49,272 nt of DNA from Alphaproteobacteria bacterium. Lineage in GTDB: Bacteria > Pseudomonadota > Alphaproteobacteria > Thalassobaculales > Thalassobaculaceae. The notes beneath the pieces were generated by a model, which saw only the letters and a list, made by a program, of their open reading frames with translations, had not been told where the DNA came from and searched no databases. The translations under genes were made by a program, and so were the position numbers. Shown here one piece after another: positions 46,336-49,272 of the stretch (position 1 is the first letter of the stretch; every line of letters starts with the position of its first letter). Location of the stretch: assembly GCA_024742605.1 (NCBI GenBank), contig JANSYC010000029.1, positions 1 through 49,272 of the forward strand. Reading direction: 5' to 3'.

Positions 46336-48312
46336 ATGAATGAGCAGATCTTGAACTGGGTCGCGGTCGCCGCCGAGGGCGAACTTCCCGAAGGTCGGGT
46401 CAAGACCGTCACAGCCGGTACCAAGACCCTGTGCCTGTCCCATTTCGAGGGCAAATGGGCGGCGATGGACAATCGGTGTCCGCACCAGGGCGGACCGCTC
46501 GGCGAAGGCTCTATCGAGACTGGGAGCGACGGCAAGTGCTGGATTCGCTGCCCCTGGCACGGCTGGGATTTTGATCCGCTGACAGGCGCCCCTCCGGGAG
46601 GTCATGAGGACAGCGGACAGGAGGTCTTTCCGGTCAAGGTGGAGGACGGCAGGATCCTGGTCGGCCTGGAACCGGAGCCGGACCATGTCCGCACCGTCAC
46701 CGACGCCATGGCCGAGACCATGGTGAACTGGGGCGTCAAGCGGGTGTTCGGTATGGTCGGGCACTCCAACCTCGGCCTTTCGGAGGCGATCCGTCGCCGC
46801 ACGGTGGCGGGTGAGATGTCCTATGTCGGTATCCGGCATGAAGGGGCCGCCGCCTTTGCCGCCTCTGCCTATGGCAAGCTGACCGGGCGGCCTGCCGCCT
46901 GTCTGGCAATTGCGGGGCCGGGGGCGACCAACCTCCTGACGGGGCTCTGGGATGCCAAGGTCGACCGGTCGCCGGTGCTGGCATTGACCGGACAGGTTCA
47001 GACCCAGGTTTTTGGGCCCGGCGCATTCCAGGATATCGACCTCAAATCCGCGTTCCAAGGCGTGGCGCGGTTCTCGCAACCGGTGCTCGCAGGCTCCAGA
47101 CATGTCGAGCTGATGACGTTGGCGTGCAAGACCGCGATCGTCGAACGGGACGTGGCCCATCTGATATTGCCCGATGATGTCCAGACGGTTTCGAGCGACG
47201 CTCCCGCGGGTGGCCCGAACGGGCGTATCGGTGGAGCCGCTGTGATCCCGGCGGAAGAGGACGTCGCGGCCGCCGCCGAGATGATCAACGCGGCGAAGCG
47301 CCCGATCTTCGTCATGGGCCACGGAGCGGTCGAGGCGCGCGGGGCGGTGATCGATCTCGCCGAGCGGCTGGGTGCTCCGGTGCTGACCACCTTCAAGGGA
47401 AAGGGCCTGATCCCCGACACCCATCCGAATGCGGCGGGTGTCCTGGGGCGTTCCGGAACGCCGATCGCGAGCTGGTTCATGAATGAGGCCGACTTGATCA
47501 TCGCGCTCGGCTCGTCCTTTGCGAACCACACTGGGATCGAGCCAACGAAGCCGATTATTCAGGTGGATTTCGAGCGCATGCAGTTGGGCAAGTTTCATCC
47601 CGTGGCGCTGCCGATCTGGGGGGAGCTGTCGGCATTTTGCACCGCTCTCCTACCGCGGCTTGTGGCCGCTGCCGACAGGGCCGACCAGGTGTCGGAGTTG
47701 GTAGACCGGTGGCGGATATGGCGCGCCGAGAAGGAGACTCGACGTTCCGAAACCCGGGGCCGTGGCGTGCATTCGGCCGCGCTCTTCCAGACACTGTCTG
47801 AACTCTGTCCGGAAGACGCAATCATCGCCGTTGACGTTGGCAATAACACCTATTCGTTCGGGCGCTATTTCGAGCCGCGGGGCCAGCGCGTGCTGATGTC
47901 GGGGTATCTCGGATCGATCGGTTTCGGTTTCCCCGCGGCCATGGGTGCCTGGGCTGCAACACAGGATTTCGTGGAATACGCCGGGCGCAAGGTGATCTGC
48001 ATTTCCGGGGACGGCGGCTTTGGCCAATACGCGATGGAAGTTACCACGGCCGTGAAATACGGCATGGACATCACCCATGTCCTTCTCAACAACGCCGAAC
48101 TCGGCAAGATCTCGAAAGAGCAGAGGGCGGGTGACTGGCCGGTGTGGGAGACCAGTCTGGTCAATCCCTCATTCTCTGCGTTCGCACGGTTGTGTGGCGG
48201 CAAAGGGGTGAAGGTGACGGATGCGAACGCGTTCGCCGCCGCCTTCACCGATGCCTTACGGTATCCCGGACCAGCTTTGGTCGAGGTCGAGACCGACGTG
48301 GAACTGATTTAG
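46336..48312 (+). CDS. Rieske domain fused to a ThDP-dependent pyruvate oxidase/acetolactate synthase-like enzyme
   Basis: A 658-aa fusion. Residues 1-110 are a Rieske domain with C48-x-H50 and C72-x2-H75 (RCPHQGGPLGEG and CPWHGWDFDP). From ~118 a three-domain ThDP enzyme follows: pyrimidine-binding domain with catalytic Glu169 (GIRHEGAAAFAASAYGKLTG), a central domain (~315-440) and the pyrophosphate-binding domain with GDG 558-560 and NN 585-586. All ThDP motifs are intact. It resembles pyruvate oxidase or 2-oxo acid decarboxylating enzymes with a Rieske electron outlet; the substrate is not known. ATG 46336 has GGGAGA upstream. It is 25 bases after the Rieske-FMN gene, so the two are one operon. 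Confidence 0.88.
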   Translation: MNEQILNWVAVAAEGELPEGRVKTVTAGTKTLCLSHFEGKWAAMDNRCPHQGGPLGEGSIETGSDGKCWIRCPWHGWDFDPLTGAPPGGHEDSGQEVFPVKVEDGRILVGLEPEPDHVRTVTDAMAETMVNWGVKRVFGMVGHSNLGLSEAIRRRTVAGEMSYVGIRHEGAAAFAASAYGKLTGRPAACLAIAGPGATNLLTGLWDAKVDRSPVLALTGQVQTQVFGPGAFQDIDLKSAFQGVARFSQPVLAGSRHVELMTLACKTAIVERDVAHLILPDDVQTVSSDAPAGGPNGRIGGAAVIPAEEDVAAAAEMINAAKRPIFVMGHGAVEARGAVIDLAERLGAPVLTTFKGKGLIPDTHPNAAGVLGRSGTPIASWFMNEADLIIALGSSFANHTGIEPTKPIIQVDFERMQLGKFHPVALPIWGELSAFCTALLPRLVAAADRADQVSELVDRWRIWRAEKETRRSETRGRGVHSAALFQTLSELCPEDAIIAVDVGNNTYSFGRYFEPRGQRVLMSGYLGSIGFGFPAAMGAWAATQDFVEYAGRKVICISGDGGFGQYAMEVTTAVKYGMDITHVLLNNAELGKISKEQRAGDWPVWETSLVNPSFSAFARLCGGKGVKVTDANAFAAAFTDALRYPGPALVEVETDVELI

Positions 48313-48325
48313 AACCGGACGAAGA

Positions 48326-48445
48326 TCAGAGGATCATCGAAGCGGAAGCGGCCATCGCACCGAGCAGCACCATATAGATGCCCACAAGGACCTGCCAGGA
48401 GCTCGAGTTGCGATTGTATGCACGGATCATATCGTCGCGAGTCAT
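48326..48445 (-). CDS. 39-aa single-helix membrane protein
   Basis: A small frame on the minus strand with GGGAGACGAAAG just before ATG 48445. It encodes a polar N-terminus (MTRDDMIRAYNRNSSS) and one helix (residues ~19-38, VLVGIYMVLLGAMAASASMI). It ends 14 bases from the stop of the Rieske-ThDP gene, facing it. The clean ribosome site and helix make it a credible small membrane protein; no family recognised. Confidence 0.6.
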   Translation of the reverse strand: MTRDDMIRAYNRNSSSWQVLVGIYMVLLGAMAASASMIL

Positions 48446-48589
48446 CTTTCGTCTCCCTTAGGTCATGCGTTGAACTGTGTTCCGTCTGAGGCTTTGATTT
48501 GCCCGGGAACGCGTTTCCGATACCTCTCCACATAATGAATTCCCCAGTCGGGTCAAGGAATATCGAGGCCGTGAGCGATGGCCGAATTG

Positions 48590-48619
48590 CATAGCTGACA
48601 GAATTGCCGCGCATAGCTA
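48590..48619. repeat. Direct repeat GCATAGCT x2, 22 bases apart
   Basis: GCATAGCT occurs at 48590-48597 and 48612-48619, two helical turns apart, in the ~250-base spacer between the 39-aa gene and the M24 gene. A related TTAGCTAAA lies at about 48668. This may be an activator or repressor site for the 39-aa gene, since the M24 gene is read away from its start here. Confidence 0.35.
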
Positions 48620-48694
48620 AAAATAACAATTAAAACAGTATGTTATGGAGGTGACTAAAGATCTGATTTTAGCTAAATCGCTTTGCCCGGCCGA

Positions 48695-49272
48695 TCAGTC
48701 CTTCACCACCATCGGCCGGGGGAAATCGTAGAAGCATTCGGAGCCGGTCTCGGTGATCCGAAAGCATTCCGAAATCTCGATCCCGCAATCGTCCAGCATC
48801 AGGCCGGGGATCATGTGGAAGGTCATGTTCGGCTGGATTACGGTCCGGTCGCCCGGGCGCAGGCTCATGGTGTGCTCGCCCCAGTCCGGCGGGTAGTTCA
48901 GCCCGACCGAGTAGCCGATCCGGCTTTCCTTCTCGAAACCGGACTTCGCCAGTTCTCGGCGCCAGGCGGCTTCGACGTCCTCGCACGTCGCCCCCGGCTT
49001 GGCGGCGTCCAGAGCGGCGGCGATTCCGTCGCAGATCACCGCGCTGGCATCGGTCAGCTTCTGCGGCGGCTTGCCGAGCGAGACCGTCCGCGCCATCGGG
49101 CAGTGGTAGCGCCGTCGCACGCCCGCCAGTTCCAGAATCGTCGCCTCGCCGTGCTGGAACGGGGCGTCTGACCATGTGAGATGTGGGGTGGAGGCTCCGA
49201 CGCCCGAGGGCAGCATCGGCACGATGGCCGGATAGTCGCCGCCGATCGCGTCGACGCCGCGGATCGCGGTGT
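48695..49272 (-). CDS. M24-family metallopeptidase, DoeA/ectoine hydrolase-like (partial, cut by window end)
   Basis: The last 578 bases encode the C-terminal part of an M24 (creatinase/aminopeptidase-fold) protein; its start lies beyond the window. In-frame reading from the edge gives AIRGVDAIGGDYPAIV then PMLPSGVGASTPHLTW, and later SVGLNYPPDWGEHTMSL, NMTFHMIPGLML and GIEISECFRI. These match the ectoine hydrolase DoeA and related Xaa-Pro-type peptidases as I recall them; the assignment to ectoine use is tentative. Convergent with the Rieske-ThDP operon apart from the intervening 39-aa gene. Confidence 0.75.
   Translation of the reverse strand, partial: TAIRGVDAIGGDYPAIVPMLPSGVGASTPHLTWSDAPFQHGEATILELAGVRRRYHCPMARTVSLGKPPQKLTDASAVICDGIAAALDAAKPGATCEDVEAAWRRELAKSGFEKESRIGYSVGLNYPPDWGEHTMSLRPGDRTVIQPNMTFHMIPGLMLDDCGIEISECFRITETGSECFYDFPRPMVVKD

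Noticed and set aside
46186-47598. A 470-codon minus-strand frame opposite the Rieske-ThDP gene
   Set aside because: The plus-strand gene has complete Rieske and ThDP motifs; the reverse frame shows none.

Overview
The window (about 49 kb, GC-rich) reads as chromosome of a free-living alphaproteobacterium, probably of the Rhodospirillales type. The grounds are a circularly permuted two-piece tmRNA gene beside an alpha-type sspB, the order hflK-hflC-DUF2065-degP divergent from mrp/apbC, an mreB-mreC-mreD-mrdA-rodA block, and ilvB-ilvH-ilvC. The taxonomic placement is inference. No phage, insertion sequence, CRISPR array, rRNA or tRNA gene was seen.

Layout. 0-2.8 kb: a membrane redox operon of overlapping genes: two small membrane proteins, a ferric-reductase-like haem membrane domain fused to a Rieske domain, and an anchored Cys/His-motif protein. 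It is followed by a gamma-butyrobetaine-hydroxylase-like dioxygenase. 4.1-8 kb: an ECF sigma/anti-sigma pair, an SDR lacking the usual catalytic Tyr, and an amidohydrolase, all on the minus strand. 8.4-11.8 kb: hydrolase, class I fumarase, sspB and the permuted ssrA, also on the minus strand. 11.9-16.1 kb: thyA and folA split by an opposite-strand TPR/glycosyltransferase-like gene, then apbC. 16.3-20.5 kb: membrane protein quality control (hflK, hflC, DUF2065, degP). 20.6-28.4 kb: dgdA, an EamA exporter, serB, miaA and ilvBHC. 28.8-35 kb: the rod-shape and elongation machinery plus a small cNMP-fold protein. 35-44.5 kb: an unrecognised 385-aa protein, a 1-Cys peroxiredoxin, a complete polyamine-type ABC importer, a secreted serralysin-like RTX protease with a small secreted neighbour, and a TerB/DUF533 protein.

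The most unusual locus is 44.6-48.3 kb. Two adjacent genes each carry an N-terminal Rieske [2Fe-2S] domain, one joined to an FMN/[3Fe-4S] glutamate-synthase-type domain and the other to a complete ThDP-dependent (pyruvate oxidase/acetolactate synthase-like) enzyme. Strong inverted repeats precede the pair. A 39-aa single-helix membrane protein and a DoeA-like M24 peptidase (cut by the window end) follow on the opposite strand. All ligand and cofactor motifs look intact, which suggests an undescribed two-enzyme redox pathway; its substrate cannot be read from the sequence.

Many start codons were moved from the longest open frame to one with a ribosome binding site, often GTG or TTG; these choices are stated per gene. 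Hairpins and operators were found by eye and not folded by software.
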